Counted from the first letter of the stretch, positions 43,384 to 54,396 are shown. The stretch: DNA of 64,000 nucleotides from Gari tellinella (GCA_922989275.2 OV277863.1:22410001-22474000); one strand, 5' to 3'. A program made the numbers and translations. Notes: generated from the letters alone by a model not told the origin.

Positions 43384-43625
43384 TTTCCCATAACCTGTTT
43401 CTAGTATTAAAGTAGTTTACCATTTAAAGCAGGTTGAAAGTAAAGCAGAATGTGCCTTAATCCACATTCTGCTTTACTTTCAGCCTGCTTTAAGCTACCA
43501 TCTGCTAGAATATAGATTTTTTTTCTTGTGATACATATTCTCGACTCTATGAGTTGGAACTATTTTCTTCAGTGGAGGAATAAATAAAAAGTGTAAAAAG
43601 GCATATTGATGTTGTAATCGGTTAA
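43384..43625. mobile_element. Family A MITE
   Basis: Starts CCCATAACCTGTTTC (left end worn); TTAA at 43622-43625. Core GAATGTGCCTTAATCCACATTC has a drifted loop. Confidence 0.8.
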
Positions 43626-43720
43626 GCAATTGCCTGCCTTTGAAGATCTGAATTAAGCAGTCACCTGTCTTGAAAGGTCATCATGTTTGTTCAGTCAGTG
43701 TCTGACTCTATGGATCTTAT

Positions 43721-43971
43721 TTAACCCTTTACCCCAAAGCCTTTTTCTAGTTTTAAAAACAGGTGACCGCTTTAAGCAGGTTGAAAGTAAAGCAGAATGC
43801 GCCATTAGGCGCATTCTGCTTTACTTTTAGCCTGCTTTAAGCTACCATTTCCTCAAATGTACAACATATTTCTTATGGTGCATATTCATGACTGTATCAT
43901 TTGGAACTATATTTTCAGCGGAGGAATAATATGAATGTGCTTAAAGGGGCTTCTATTAGGGAAAGGGTTAA
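43721..43971. mobile_element. Family A MITE
   Basis: TTAA at 43721-43724 and 43968-43971. Core GAATGCGCCATTAGGCGCATTC. Confidence 0.9.
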
Positions 43972-44755
43972 TGTAGAATGTGTGATTACATTTGCAAACT
44001 GTTTGGATGCTGATGAGAGGCTGAAAGTATATTTTGATATAAGTCTGCACTGTTTTCTTATAGGATCTGTCTGATATGAGTTTGCTCTCTTTCGTGGGGA
44101 ATGTTCTCCTTATTTCATTAGTCAATGGAATACATGTAGTTCAAATGGTAGATGTTCATAATGGGCGGAGTTTTATAACGTTATTTATGAATATTCAGCA
44201 GGTGGAAACAGGTCAGAACAGAACATAATTATTTTATTTTGTATCTCGTTAATACAAATTAAACAATACATACAATTGTCACGTAATCCATTTACTGGAT
44301 CAATAATATAAGAATACCTTTAGAGTTTTGTATCAGTATACATAAATTAATTGAGATGAACTTTATTATATTACTTTTGTTACACTAAATACAGCACAAT
44401 GCAGGTCAGAAACAACACAGAGAGCTTCTTAATGAACTTTCTGTGTAATTTCTTTCCTGAATTAAGCATTTCTTCTCTTTAGATATAAGTGTATATAACA
44501 CACACAGTTACAATAGTCATCAGTACCTGTAATTTATGCAAAAAATGTCTACACAGGTAAGTTATTGTAAAATGTTTAGGAGTAAAGGAAATTCAACAGC
44601 ATTTGAAAAAGTGGACAGTTTAACGACATTTTAATTCTGTTTTGATTGATATTGGTACATTAAAGTGTGAATTTAGTGTATGTACATTACTGTTTGATTG
44701 AGTGAATGAATTTGGTTTAAATGTCTAACCTATTGATGAAGATGAGGGTTTTCCT
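43972..44755. other. No supported gene
   Basis: Contains a half K/F core (CAAACTGTTTGGATGCTGAT near 43995) and a weak core AACAACACAGAGAGCTTC near 44411. The rest is plain. Confidence 0.4.
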
Positions 44756-44788
44756 TTAACCCATTCCGCCATAGCTTGTATGCAGTGT

Positions 44789-45038
44789 TTAACCCTTTCC
44801 CCCATAGAAGCGCCTTTTAGCGCATTCAGTTTATTCTTGCCCTGAAGAAAATAGTTCCAATTTATACATTCATAATTATGTATCATACAAAACATTTTCT
44901 ATATTCTAGCAGATGATAGCTTAAAGCAGGCTGAAAGTAAAGCAGAATGCGCTTAAAGCACATTCTGCTTTACTTTCAACCTGCTTTAAGTGGACACCTA
45001 TATTCAATACTAGAAATATGCTATGTGGGAAAGGGTTA
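44789..45038. mobile_element. Family A MITE (CCCTTTCCCCCATAG subfamily)
   Basis: TTAA at both ends; core GCAGAATGCGCTTAAAGCAC. Confidence 0.85.
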
Positions 45039-45367
45039 ACCCATTACTCCATAGCCGTTTTCTAGTTTTGAAGACAGGTTACTACTTAACCCATTACCCC
45101 ATAAATATGCCTTTTTAAGGCGCATTCTGCTTTACTTTCAACCAGCTTTAAGAGGTCACCTATCTTTAAAATTAGAAGCAGGCTATGGGGTAATGGGTTA
45201 AAAGCAGGTTGAAAGTTAAGCACAATGGCTGCCTTATGCTACCATGTGCTTGGATGTAGAAATATTTTTTATTGTGCATATTCATGGCTGTATGAAATGG
45301 AACTATTTTCTACAGTTGAGGAATATATTAGAGATGTAAAAAGGCATATTTATGGATCAACTGGTTA
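45035..45367. mobile_element. Family A MITE abutting the previous copy and split by a short A
   Basis: CCCATTACTCCATAGCC to TTTATGGATCAACTGG. Shares TTAA 45035-45038 with its neighbour. The insert at 45086 enters at the base of the left core arm. Confidence 0.75.
45086..45201. mobile_element. Short family A derivative, 116 bp
   Basis: CCCATTACCCCATAAATATG, then GGCGCATTCTGC and the normal right end. The left core arm is deleted: the mirror case of 5807-5910. Confidence 0.8.
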
Positions 45368-45375
45368 AAGGGTTA

Positions 45376-45663
45376 ATGTTGTCAGTATTAGTTGTGTAAA
45401 TTCCTTTCATTCAGTTTAGCAATAAATCTTTATTTAATTGCCATTCAGCTGATATAGTTTATCTCCTGGCCCCTATACCTAATCCTGCTAGGATAATGTC
45501 AGTCGAGAAATTGATGATTACGGGGTGAAACTTTTTTTTTTTTAAATTTAAGTGTCCTTAATTTAAACCTTTCCCTATAGCTATAAGTACAATTATTTAA
45601 AGCAGTGGTCTCCTTTAAAGAGGATGAAAGTAAAGCACAAAGCTTCTGCTTTACTTTCATAGT
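45376..45663. other. Core fragment in plain sequence
   Basis: Near 45600-45660: GGATGAAAGTAAAGCACAAA, then GCTTCTGCTTTACTTTC. Confidence 0.45.
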
Positions 45664-45895
45664 GCACTCACATTTGCTCTACTGGGGCTAAAGAAACAGA
45701 GCTTAGATCCCCGCAGAATTTTAACTGAGTTATAATATTTGTTCATTTCAATGATTGCCATTGAAAAAGACATTCTGCGGCCACTGGGACTCAATGGGTA
45801 ATTTTACTTTTACTGTACTTTTGTCATAACTTATCTGCACAGCATCCGAATGGACTTCCACTGCTACAATTACAACCACCGTGTGGTCGCGTGGG
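45664..45895. mobile_element. Second, CpG-depleted copy of the GC-rich element
   Basis: AGTGCACTCACATTTGCTCT at the left, ATTCTGCGGCCACTGGGACT inside, ACCGTGTGGTCGCGTGGGTT at the right. Aligns to the ends and middle of 14721-15350. Many CG there are TG or CA here. Confidence 0.55.
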
Positions 45896-46834
45896 TTTTT
45901 AGCTCACCTGAGCACAAAGTGCTCAAGGTGAGCTATTGTGATTGGTTGCCGTCCGTCGGTGTCCGTGTCCATGTCGTCTGTTCACAATTTGTTTCAAATA
46001 ACTTCTTCTCTGAAACCAATGGCCCAATTTTAACCAAACTTGGTCAGATACATACTGTAGTTGTGGGCTTCAAATATTGTTAAAAAAAAGTGGATGGGGC
46101 AATCGGTCTTGTTGCCATGGCAACCATACACAATATCTAAAAAAACCTTCTTCTCAAAAACGACTGGTCCGATTTCAATTTGGTTTTCACCAAAATGTTT
46201 CTCAGTTAATATACTTTCAAAATTGTTCAAAGAATTTTGATCTGTCAAAAAACATGGCCGCCAGAGGGCGTGGTCATTTTCCGTATTTACGTAATATTGA
46301 CAACTAAGTCAAAACTTTAAACATTTTCTTGTCAATAACTATAAGTCCTAGGACAACCAAATTTCACATGTAGCATCATGTTGTGAACCTTTAGCAAGAT
46401 TGTTCAAATAATGACCCCCTGGTCAAAAATGGCCCCGCCCCGGGGCTTATCAGTTTTTCATAGGAAAACCTTTAAAACTCTTCTTCTCTTAAATTGTATG
46501 GCCTAAACCTTTTATATTTGGCATGTAGCTTTGCCTTATTATGTACTTCTACTAAGATTGTTCAAATCATGACCCCAGGGTAAAAAGTAGCCCTGCCCGG
46601 TGCTTATCAGTTTTACAAAGACTTATATAGGAAAACCTTTAAAAATCTTCTTCTCTGAAACCGTAAGGCCCAGACCTTTTACATTTGGCATCTAGCTTCG
46701 CCTTATGGTCCTCTACTAAGATTGTTCAAATCCTGACCCCACGGTCAAAAATGGCCCCGCCCCGAGGCTTATCAGTTTTACATATACTTATATAGGAAAA
46801 CCTTTAAAAATCTTCTTCTCTGAAGCCGTAAGGG

Positions 46835-46872
46835 GCCTCCGTGGCCTAGTGGTATAGTCACTGTGACTTACA
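46835..46872 (+). mobile_element. tRNA-like SINE head fragment
   Basis: GGGGCCTCCGTGGCCTAGTG, then GTATAGTCACTG, an A-box region of a mollusc-type tRNA SINE. No B box follows. Confidence 0.5.
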
Positions 46873-46879
46873 TCAGAAT

Positions 46880-47735
46880 TTTACACCCCTGCTAATCTAC
46901 AATGTAAAAGTCATATAAATAAAACCAACAGCAATTCCATGCATGAAATTACATGAAAATATTGTTTTCTATATAATTATTAACAAAACAATTCAAATTA
47001 TTTATGTTTTAAAGTCATTATGAGGAGAGTTTGATCTTATTTAAAGGGGGGGGGGTGTCAAAATACCATGGCTAATCTACCTGCGATATTTTGACCCACG
47101 GGTCATTTCATCGCTATTGTGAAATGACCCCCTCATGATCACACCCAACTTCAAAATCATTGTAATTAGCAAGGAATTGCTGTTGGTTTTATTTATATGA
47201 CTTTTACATTATACTATGGTTGAAAGATGTTTGAGAAAATATTAAATCTGCTTCAAGGGGGAGGGGGGGGTCAAAATACCATGGCTAATCAACCTGTGGT
47301 ATTTTGACCCCCCTCACACTCAACTTCAAAATCATAGTAATAGACATGGATTTGCTGTTGGTTTTATTTATATGACTTTTACATTATACTTTGGTTGCAA
47401 GATGTTTGAAAAAAGTGTGAGGGGGGGTCATTTCACCAAAGCGGTGAAATGACCCGCGGGTCAAAATACCGCAGGTAGATTAGCCATGGTATTTTGACCC
47501 CCCATTAAATTAGATGAAACTCTCCTCAAAATGACTTTAAAACATAATTTGAATTGTTTTGTTAATATATGGAAAACAATATTTTCAAGTAATGGGCATG
47601 GAATTGATGTTGGTTTTATTTATATGACTTTTACATTGTAGATTAGCCATAGTAGTTTGATCCCCCTCCCCCCTTGAAGCAGATTTAATCTTTTCTCAAA
47701 CATCTTTCAACCATAGTATAATGTAAAAGTCATTG
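46880..47735. mobile_element. Fold-back-like composite with many inverted modules
   Basis: GTCAAAATACCATGGCTAAT occurs with inverted partners around 47056-47096, 47268-47312 and 47457-47505. GGTCATTTCA/TGAAATGACC pairs lie at 47101-47133 and 47426-47455. The edge sequence ATGTAAAAGTCATATAAATA occurs several times in both directions. G-runs flank several modules. Confidence 0.65.
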
Positions 47736-48109
47736 TTCAAATTTTGACCCTGGGGCCAAAAATGGCCCCGCTCTGGGGCTTATCAGTTTTTCTTAGGAAA
47801 ACCTTTAAAGATCTTCTTCTCTGAAACTGTATGGCCTAGATCATTTATATTTGACATGTAGCTTATGTGTCTAATGGTCCTCTACCAAGATTGTTCAAAT
47901 TATGAACCCTGGGTCAAAATTGGCCCCGCCCCCGGGCTTATCAGTTTTACATAGACTTCTACAGGAAAACCTAATTCCGAGTTATTTCAGTTTCATGCAA
48001 CAGTCCACATACATACAATGACAAACTTCATTATGCATCGAGTATAACACAATAGTTCCTCAGGTGAGCGATTTAGAGTCGCATGCGGCTCTTGTATGAG
48101 AAATTGCAG

Positions 48110-48242
48110 CTGCCACAGAGACACTGGATTGCAGCCTGCAGGCTAATGTGCCTAAGGCTCATTCTGCTATACTTTCAACCTGCTTTGAGTGTTCATCAGT
48201 CTGTCTTCAAAACTAGAAGGAGGCTATGGAGTAAAGGGTTAA
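48110..48242. mobile_element. Degraded family A MITE, right half
   Basis: GGCTCATTCTGCTATACTTT and CTATGGAGTAAAGGG plus TTAA. Confidence 0.6.
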
Positions 48243-48304
48243 TTTCAAGTATGAAACAATTTAGAAGTCCTGTTTAGATGGAGTGTTCCTCTGCTACAAA
48301 TTGG

Positions 48305-48543
48305 TTTAAATCTTTCAGCACTAAGCACTCATTCTTGTGGGTTATTGGGTTCCCTTGTGGATCATTTTAGCTACCAAAACATGAACCAGTCTACATGGAA
48401 TTCTGGGAAATTTAATAAATTAGTAAACTGTAGACCCAGATCAGAGGGCTCCAAAACGAGCCCTCTGATCTTGGTCTACACTGTTTGCAAAATTAATGTA
48501 ATGAGTATATTTTTAAACGGGTCCATGGTGTTCAAAGAATTAA
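48305..48543. mobile_element. Family I MITE
   Basis: TTAA at 48305-48308 and 48540-48543. Core GTAGACCCAGATCAGAGGGC with loop CTCCAAAACGAG. Confidence 0.75.
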
Positions 48544-48600
48544 GAATTTAAGCAGACAACATTTTCTGATTACAGTAACTCAGTGATGAAAGGGCTAATG

Positions 48601-48826
48601 TTAACTATTTGCTTGCCAGGTAATTTTTTTTCATCTGCAACATTTGTCGTCTGCTACTGTTCTAAAATTAGCATTTTTAAAATTTCTTTCAAATACAGGG
48701 TCAGAATGGCAAACAGTTTGTATCCTGATGAGACGCCGCGTTACGCGGCATCTCATCTGGATCCAAACTGTTTGCAAAGGCAAAGACTGTGGTGGATATA
48801 TCTGCGGCTTGCATGCAAAAAGTTAA
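48601..48826. mobile_element. Family K MITE
   Basis: TTAA at 48601-48604 and 48823-48826. Ends CTATTTGCTTGCCAGG and CTTGCATGCAAAAAG. Core loop GCGTTACGC. Confidence 0.8.
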
Positions 48827-48930
48827 AGCAGTGTCAAGGTTAATGTATAAATTAATCAATGAACGTAGTTGTTAGCTCTCAATCTGACATATGTAAAAAC
48901 ATATCCTTTACCCCTACAGAAAAACACATC

Positions 48931-49141
48931 TTAACCCCTTAATTGCCACAACTAAATTATTGTGACTTTTGCAAACAGTTTAGACCCTGATCAGACGCCG
49001 AGTAACTCGGCGTCTGATCAGGATCAAAACTTTTTGTCTCTCAGAATGTACATATGCAAAAAATGAAGAAGAAAATTGCATTTCAAAATTAAAGCTGATG
49101 ACATGTTCGGTTGAGGGTATTCATTTAGCACTGAAAGGATA
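48931..49141. mobile_element. TTAA MITE with F-type core
   Basis: TTAACCCCTTAATTGCC at the left, TAGCACTGAAAGGATAA at the right. Core CAGTTTAGACCCTGATCAGA with loop GAGTAACTC. Confidence 0.65.
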
Positions 49142-49544
49142 AAAACTGTCCTCTTCTTCTAAAGTATAGATTGATGTCAAACTGTTTTCTGCTTCTTTGC
49201 GAAATAGTTACAAATAGTAACCAGATGCTGTTAATTAATTTGATTGTTTATCAGATTGGATCTTGTTAAAACTGCAGAGGTATTTGGCATCTTGCATATA
49301 TCCAAATTCCATGCAAATGTCAATCGCTTATCGATGAAGTTTGCTAAGGGAGAGAACATATTTACACTTATAGTGGGTCTGTATTTTACCTCAGTGGGTC
49401 AATGTTGATCAAACAGGCAATCATGATTTGGTGTGATTCAACAAACACAGTTAACATAAATATGTAAAAAGTTTACCCTTCAATTCTCAAGTTGGTTCAA
49501 ATTAAAAAAATCAAGGAACTATTTCAAATCTAAGTTAAACTCTT
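49142..49544. other. No recognisable feature
   Basis: Plain AT-rich sequence. Confidence 0.45.
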
Positions 49545-49685
49545 GTGAGTTCATTTTGAATTATTAGCTTCTATTGTGGATCTTTTTAGTTTCCAAAACA
49601 TGAACCAGTCTACTTGCAATTCTGGGTAGTTAAACAAATACGGGTTGAAATTCTCAAACAGTGTAGACCCAGATCAGAGGGCTAT
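49545..49685. mobile_element. Family I fragment cut at the core
   Basis: AACATGAACCAGTCTACTTG and CAGTGTAGACCCAGATCAGA; the right half is missing. Confidence 0.6.
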
Positions 49686-49744
49686 AGGATTTGGTTTTAT
49701 TGTTAGGTTGGTTCAAGTTTGAAATGCAACTAGAGTTGAACCTT

Positions 49745-50096
49745 GATAACTCCGAGTTGCTCTAGTTGAACTTACTCCGAGTTGCTCTAGTTGAACTTAC
49801 TCCGAGTTGCTCTAGTTGAACTTACTCCGAGTTGCTCTAGTTGAACTTACTCCGAGTTGCTCTAGTTGAACTTACTCCGTGTTGCTCTAGTTGCACTTAC
49901 TCCGAGTTGCTCTAGTTGAACTTACTCCGAGTTGCTCTAGTTGAACTTTTGCTCTAGTTGAACTTACTCCGAGTTGCTCTAGTTGAACTTACTCCGAGTT
50001 GCTCTAGTTGAACTTACTCCGAGTTGCTCTAGTTGAACTTACTCCGAGTTGCTCTAGTTGAACTTACTCCGAGTTGCTCTAGTTGAACTTACTCAT
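49745..50096. repeat. 25-bp minisatellite
   Basis: Thirteen full units of TCCGAGTTGCTCTAGTTGAA plus CTTAC, and one shortened unit near 49951. Most units are identical; one has GTGTTGC and TTGCAC. Confidence 0.95.
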
Positions 50097-50206
50097 ATTT
50101 CAATGTTTGGCAGAGATGGTCGAGAGCGTAGTGAGCTCGATTTTCAATACAGACCTTATAAGTCTGTCACTTGCTGATGATGATTAAATTCACATAATCT
50201 GAACTA

Positions 50207-50399
50207 CAGTCGGACTCCGATATCTAGAACTAGCTAACCTCGAACTACCCGATATTTCCATACATGAATTACATTACTTCATGCTCAGTTAAGTCGAAAA
50301 TACCCGTATTTCAAAGTTAAAACGTGGCTTAGCCACGTTTTAACTTTGAAATACAGGTATGTTCGACGTTACCGAGTTCGAGATATCAAAGTTCGACTG
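50207..50399. mobile_element. pogo/Tigger-like MITE
   Basis: CAGTCGGACTCCGATATCTA to GAGATATCAAAGTTCGACTG with TA at 50205-50206 and 50400-50401. Perfect central hairpin at about 50299-50358 with TTAAAACGTGG / CCACGTTTTAA. Confidence 0.85.
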
Positions 50400-50818
50400 T
50401 ATTATGGAAAATTTACCCAACTCATGTCAGATAGATGCTATAAGAGAATTGTGCAGACCCTGATCAGACAACCCCTCCAGGGTAAAGTTACCCAAGTAGA
50501 TAATAGTACAAACATCTATAGAGTAGCAAGAAGTCAATAGGGACATTGCCTTTATATAGTATTCAATGTATGGTTGTGCAAAAATATTAATTCATACTTC
50601 AGTGTAACATTAACTAATTCTTGTGGTAAATGTGGTCATGTTTGTGGTGTTTCCATATTTAACGCTTTTGTTGATGTATGTATTGATGTTTACAGTATGA
50701 AACCATCGACATGAACTGAAAAACCAATCTAAGGGAAATTTCTCTGCAGTCTTTGATATCAGTGACTGCTCAATGCAGGACAAAAGTAAAGCAAATAGCT
50801 CCTATAGGAGTTTTCTGC
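50400..50818. other. Core fragments, no gene
   Basis: GCAGACCCTGATCAGACAAC near 50453 and a J-type core left arm (GACAAAAGTAAAGCAAATAG) near 50778. Confidence 0.45.
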
Positions 50819-51068
50819 TTAACCCTTTCCCCCATAGAAGCACCTTTTATCACACTTAATTTATTCATCCACTGAAGAAAATAGTTCCAATTTATACAGT
50901 CATGAATAGGTATTATAAGAAATATTTTCTATATTCTAGCAGATACTAGCTTAAAGCAGGCTGAAAGTAAAGCAGAATGCGCTTAAGGCGCATTCTGCTT
51001 CACTTTCAACCTGCTTTAAGTGGACACATATATTCAATACTAGAAACAGGCTATGTGGGAAAGGGTTA
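50819..51068. mobile_element. Family A MITE nested in a J-type core
   Basis: TTAA at 50819-50822 and 51065-51068. Ends CCCTTTCCCCCATAGAAGC and GGCTATGTGGGAAAGGG. Core GAATGCGCTTAAGGCGCATTC. Confidence 0.9.
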
Positions 51069-51131
51069 ACAACCTGCCTTTAGCAATCATCTGTCTTATG
51101 GTAGATCTATGCTCCATCAAAGAATGATTGC

Positions 51132-51396
51132 TTAACCCTTTACCCCATAGCCTGTTTCTAATTTTGAAGACAAGTGACCACATAAAGCAGGTTAAAAGTA
51201 AAGCAGAATGTGCCATAAGGCATATTTTGCTTTACTTTTAACCTGCTTTAAGTTACCATCTGGAAATATACTGGAAATGCCTTCTGTGTTTCATGTTTAG
51301 GACATATCCTACATGGGAACTACTTTCCTTAGTGTAGGAATAATTAGAGGCACCAAAAGGCATATTTAGGATTAACACAAAGGGGTAATGGGTTAA
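51132..51396. mobile_element. Family A MITE
   Basis: TTAA at 51132-51135 and 51393-51396. Core GCAGAATGTGCCATAAGGCA; some drift at the right. Confidence 0.85.
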
Positions 51397-51682
51397 CACA
51401 AGTTTTACTGTATATAAGTATTAACACTTCTCCTGTGCGAATTTGACAGGAATTTACAAACAGTTTAGAAACCAGATCAGATGTCAAATTTCTTGGTTTT
51501 ATGATTAGAATACAACTTCTATGCAAGTGATCTTCAAGTACATCAAGTCTGAATGGTGAAAGTTTTGCAGATATCAATTTCAAAGCAGATTATTTTAGGA
51601 GATAGAAAAAGATACAATGCAAACGATCATTTCATATGAAGTAGCAAACAGTGCAGACCCTAACGAGATGTCACAAATTGTG
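51397..51682. other. K/F half-cores, no gene
   Basis: ACAAACAGTTTAGAAACCAG near 51456 and GCAAACAGTGCAGACCC near 51645. Confidence 0.4.
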
Positions 51683-51688
51683 GTGTTT

Positions 51689-51884
51689 CAGAGCACTAGA
51701 TAAGGGTAGTTTTTCAAAAACTAAAATCTTTATTTCTGAATTAAACCCTATGGTGTCACTACTCATTAGAATCGTCTCGAAGAGACGATTCTAATGAGTA
51801 GTAACACCATAGGATTTGGTGCTAAAAATAGTGAGAAAATGTGGGATTTGTTGAAAAAACTACCTCTTATCTCATGGAGCCCTG
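51689..51884. mobile_element. Family D MITE with perfect 6-bp duplication
   Basis: GTGTTT at 51683-51688 and 51885-51890. Core perfect: CATTAGAATCGTCTCGAAG / GAGACGATTCTAATG. Confidence 0.9.
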
Positions 51885-51890
51885 GTGTTT

Positions 51891-52356
51891 ATGTCATCGC
51901 ACCAGGGGCTACACTGTTTGCTAATGTCTACTATTGTGGACTATGGAGTTCAGTTAAGGCAATTTAACATTTACAGCTATGCAAACGGACTATTAGTGAC
52001 AATTCATTGGATGATGGGTACAACCTATAGGTAAACGTTGAGGCGACTCAGCTGAACAGATCGTGGCAAATCTTCTACAAGGAATAAAGTGTATCAATGT
52101 AAGTCTTACTCTGGAGAGGGAGAAAAAAAAGCTGTATACAGTATTTCCCCACCTGGTGTGACGAGTGGGAAGTGACGATAACCACCGGTGGGCATGCATG
52201 TGTTTAAAAAGTTTGTGTATCTGTGTGTATTTTTACTAGGGCCAGTTGTGAAAGATTTTCATTAATTTTGTGAATATTTTGTGGGATAGGGTTCAAAAGC
52301 AGTGGATACGCATACCTGAAGTACAGGTAAGATAACATCGGTGTTAGCCATGGCTA
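51891..52356. other. No recognisable feature
   Basis: No repeat end or coding support. Confidence 0.4.
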
Positions 52357-52547
52357 TAGGGCTCCAGATAAGAGGGAGTAAACTGAATAAATCCAACATA
52401 TCTTCACTCATTTCAGCACCAAATCCTATGGTGTTACTACTTATTAGAATTGTCTTGAAAAGACGATTCTAATGAGTAGTCACACCATAGGGTAATGCTG
52501 AAATTAACATTTTATTTTTTGAATTACTCCCTTTATCCGGAGCCCTG
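52357..52547. mobile_element. Family D MITE
   Basis: AGGGCTCCAGATAAGAGGG to TTATCCGGAGCCCTG. Target duplication not seen. Core AGAATTGTCTTGAAAAGACG. Confidence 0.8.
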
Positions 52548-52594
52548 GAACAGAACTCATTGAATGCAAGAATTTGTCATCTGCTATATTTCTT

Positions 52595-52850
52595 TTAACC
52601 CTTTCCTCTATAGAAGCATCTTTTAGCGTATTTAATTTATTCCTCTACTGAAGAAAATATTTCCAATTTATATAGCCATTAACATATACCAACTTAAGAA
52701 ATATTTTCTATATCCCAGCAGATGGTACCTTAATGCAGGCTGTAAGTAAAGCAGAAAGCACCTTAAGGTGCATTCTGCTTTACTTTTAACCTTCTTTAAG
52801 TGGTCACTTGTTTTCCAAGACTAGAAACAGGCTTTAAGGTAAAGGGTCTC
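52595..52850. mobile_element. Family A MITE
   Basis: TTAACCCTTTCCTCTATAG at the left; right end AAGGTAAAGGGTCTC worn. Core GCAGAAAGCACCTTAAGGTG. A further core fragment (AGCAAGATGAAAGTAAAGCA) lies near 52901-52960. Confidence 0.75.
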
Positions 52851-53163
52851 TACATCCTTCATACAAGTGCCCGAAAATGAATATTCATTATGGTTTGCTA
52901 AAAGCAAGATGAAAGTAAAGCAGAAAGCTACTTTGCATTCATATTGCTTTAGGCAGTATCCTGCTCTAAACACAGTTGTATTTAATTGTTATATATATTA
53001 ATAGTGAGCAGGAAAGGGATAATGCATTCTTTCCATACAGTGTACCTGTGAAGTGTACACTTGTCATATGCGAACAGTGCAGACCCAGATCAAAGAGCCC
53101 TCTGATCAGGGTCTGGATTGTTAGTCTTATTGCAATACATTGACAAAAAACAACCCTAAATAG

Positions 53164-53260
53164 ATTTGATTTGATTTGATTTGTTTTGATTTTACGTCGC
53201 TTTCAACAGTATTTCAGTCATATGGCGACGTCCAGCTAATTACAGGTGGAGGAAGACCCA
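53164..53260 (-). mobile_element. 5'-truncated SINE/LINE tail with 13-bp target duplication
   Basis: CAACCCTAAATAG at 53151-53163 and 53261-53273, identical. On the minus strand the tail is AAATCAAATCAAATCAAAT; the body includes ACTGTTGAAAGCGACGTAA. Confidence 0.85.
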
Positions 53261-53314
53261 CAACCCTAAATAGTCCAAAATTGATTGGATTAAATTTTAA
53301 TCTGGAATTGTGCA

Positions 53315-53545
53315 TTTACTAATAACGCTTTGCATGCATGCTAGCGTTGGATATATTCCAGTCATAATCTTTACAAACAGCTTGGGTCCAGATGGGAGGC
53401 CGTGTAACGCTGCGTTTCATCAGGATCCAAACTGTTTGTCACTCTGACCCTGTTTTGAAAGGAAATTTATAAACTTCTATTTTTAGAACAATAGCAGACG
53501 GCAATTGTTGCAGACGAAAAAATTACCCAGCATGCAAAAAGTTAA
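53315..53545 (-). mobile_element. Family K MITE nested in family B
   Basis: Left TTAC (worn TTAA), right TTAA at 53542-53545. Ends GCTTTGCATGCATGCTAGCG and CAGCATGCAAAAAG. Core CCGTGTAACGCTGCG. Confidence 0.75.
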
Positions 53546-53596
53546 TTTTAGGGAGGAAAGGGTTAACAGGAAACTTCAACATGAAGACACATGTCA

Positions 53597-53848
53597 TTAA
53601 CCCTTTCCCCCATAGAAGCGCCTTTTAGCGAATATGATTTATTCCTCCGCTGAAGAAAATGGTTCCAATTTAATCAGTCATGAATATATATTATAGGGAA
53701 TATTTTTTATATTCTAGCACATTATAGCTTAAAGCAGGCTAAAAGTAAGGCAGAATGCGCCTTAAGGCGCATTCTGCTTTACTTTCAACCTGCTTTAAGT
53801 AGTCACCTATCTTCAATACTAGAAACAGGCTATCAGGTAAAGGGTTAA
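53597..53848. mobile_element. Family A MITE
   Basis: TTAA at 53597-53600 and 53845-53848. Core GAATGCGCCTTAAGGCGCATTC perfect. Confidence 0.9.
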
Positions 53849-54189
53849 CAAGCCTTTTGTTCTGTTGCACATACTTAGGGCAGTAGTAAAACAAAGAATT
53901 AATTAACAATGATGCAGAAAGCTGAATGCAGACTGGCCTAAACTTGAAACGTTTATGATTTGGATCTACCCCATTTGCTGCTCCCCAGTCATCATTGCTA
54001 TGCCAACGACTGATACACTATTTATATTTGATCTGTGTTTACTTTGTTTGCTATTGGTAAAAAGGTTGTTTTTTCTCAGATAACGTGGCCCATTTATGTG
54101 ACTTGTTCTATTGGTTAGACTGATTCATTCATAGTTTGTCTTCGCTGCCAGATAAGGGCTGGGAATTCGTCCCTGTTTACTTAGCTTGG
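53849..54189. other. No recognisable feature
   Basis: Plain sequence. Confidence 0.45.
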
Positions 54190-54396
54190 GTAACCCCTTT
54201 CAACATTGAGTAACTGTCATTTGCTGATTATGCCATCTGCTCAAAATCTGAAAACATTCATTTATGTTTATTTATACAGAAACAAAATCCAACTGACAAC
54301 AAAAATTGGATCCTGATCAGGCCCCACGTTCAGTGGGGCCTGATCTGGATCTAAAAAAAAAATTGTAATAACATGTCTATATTGTTAAAGGGTTAA
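54190..54396. mobile_element. TTAA MITE with GGGGCC-type core
   Basis: Left GTAACCCCTTTCAACATTGA, right TTGTTAAAGGG with TTAA 54393-54396. Hairpin GATCAGGCCCCACGTTCAGT / GGGGCCTGATC. Confidence 0.65.

Larger units (their letters stand above)
44756..45375. mobile_element. Stack of four or more family A elements
   Basis: TTAA sites at 44756, 44789, 45035, 45086, 45198, 45364 and 45372 delimit nested and abutting A copies. One outer copy begins CCCATTCCGCCATAG, and others are listed separately. It shows repeated insertion of one family into itself. Confidence 0.75.
45896..48095 (+). mobile_element. HINE-like element with a large nested insertion
   Basis: Opens TTTTTAGCTCACCTGAGCAC and GTGCTCAAGGTGAGC. 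Units repeat AAATGGCCCCGCCCCG and GGCTTATCAGTTTT. It ends CAGGTGAGCGATTTAGAGTC, GCATGCGGCTCTTG. From 46835 to 47735 the repeats are replaced by other elements. Confidence 0.7.
53027..53566 (-). mobile_element. Family B MITE with nested SINE and family K
   Basis: AGTGTACCTGTGAAGTGTAC and CAGACCCAGATCAAAGAGCC, then AAAAAACAACCCTAAATAG. After the inserts it ends TTAGGGAGGAAAGGG and TTAA (53563-53566). Left end worn. Confidence 0.7.

Noticed and set aside
49745..50096. CRISPR-like array
   Set aside because: Units are contiguous 25-mers with no variable spacers, and the DNA is eukaryotic. It is a minisatellite.
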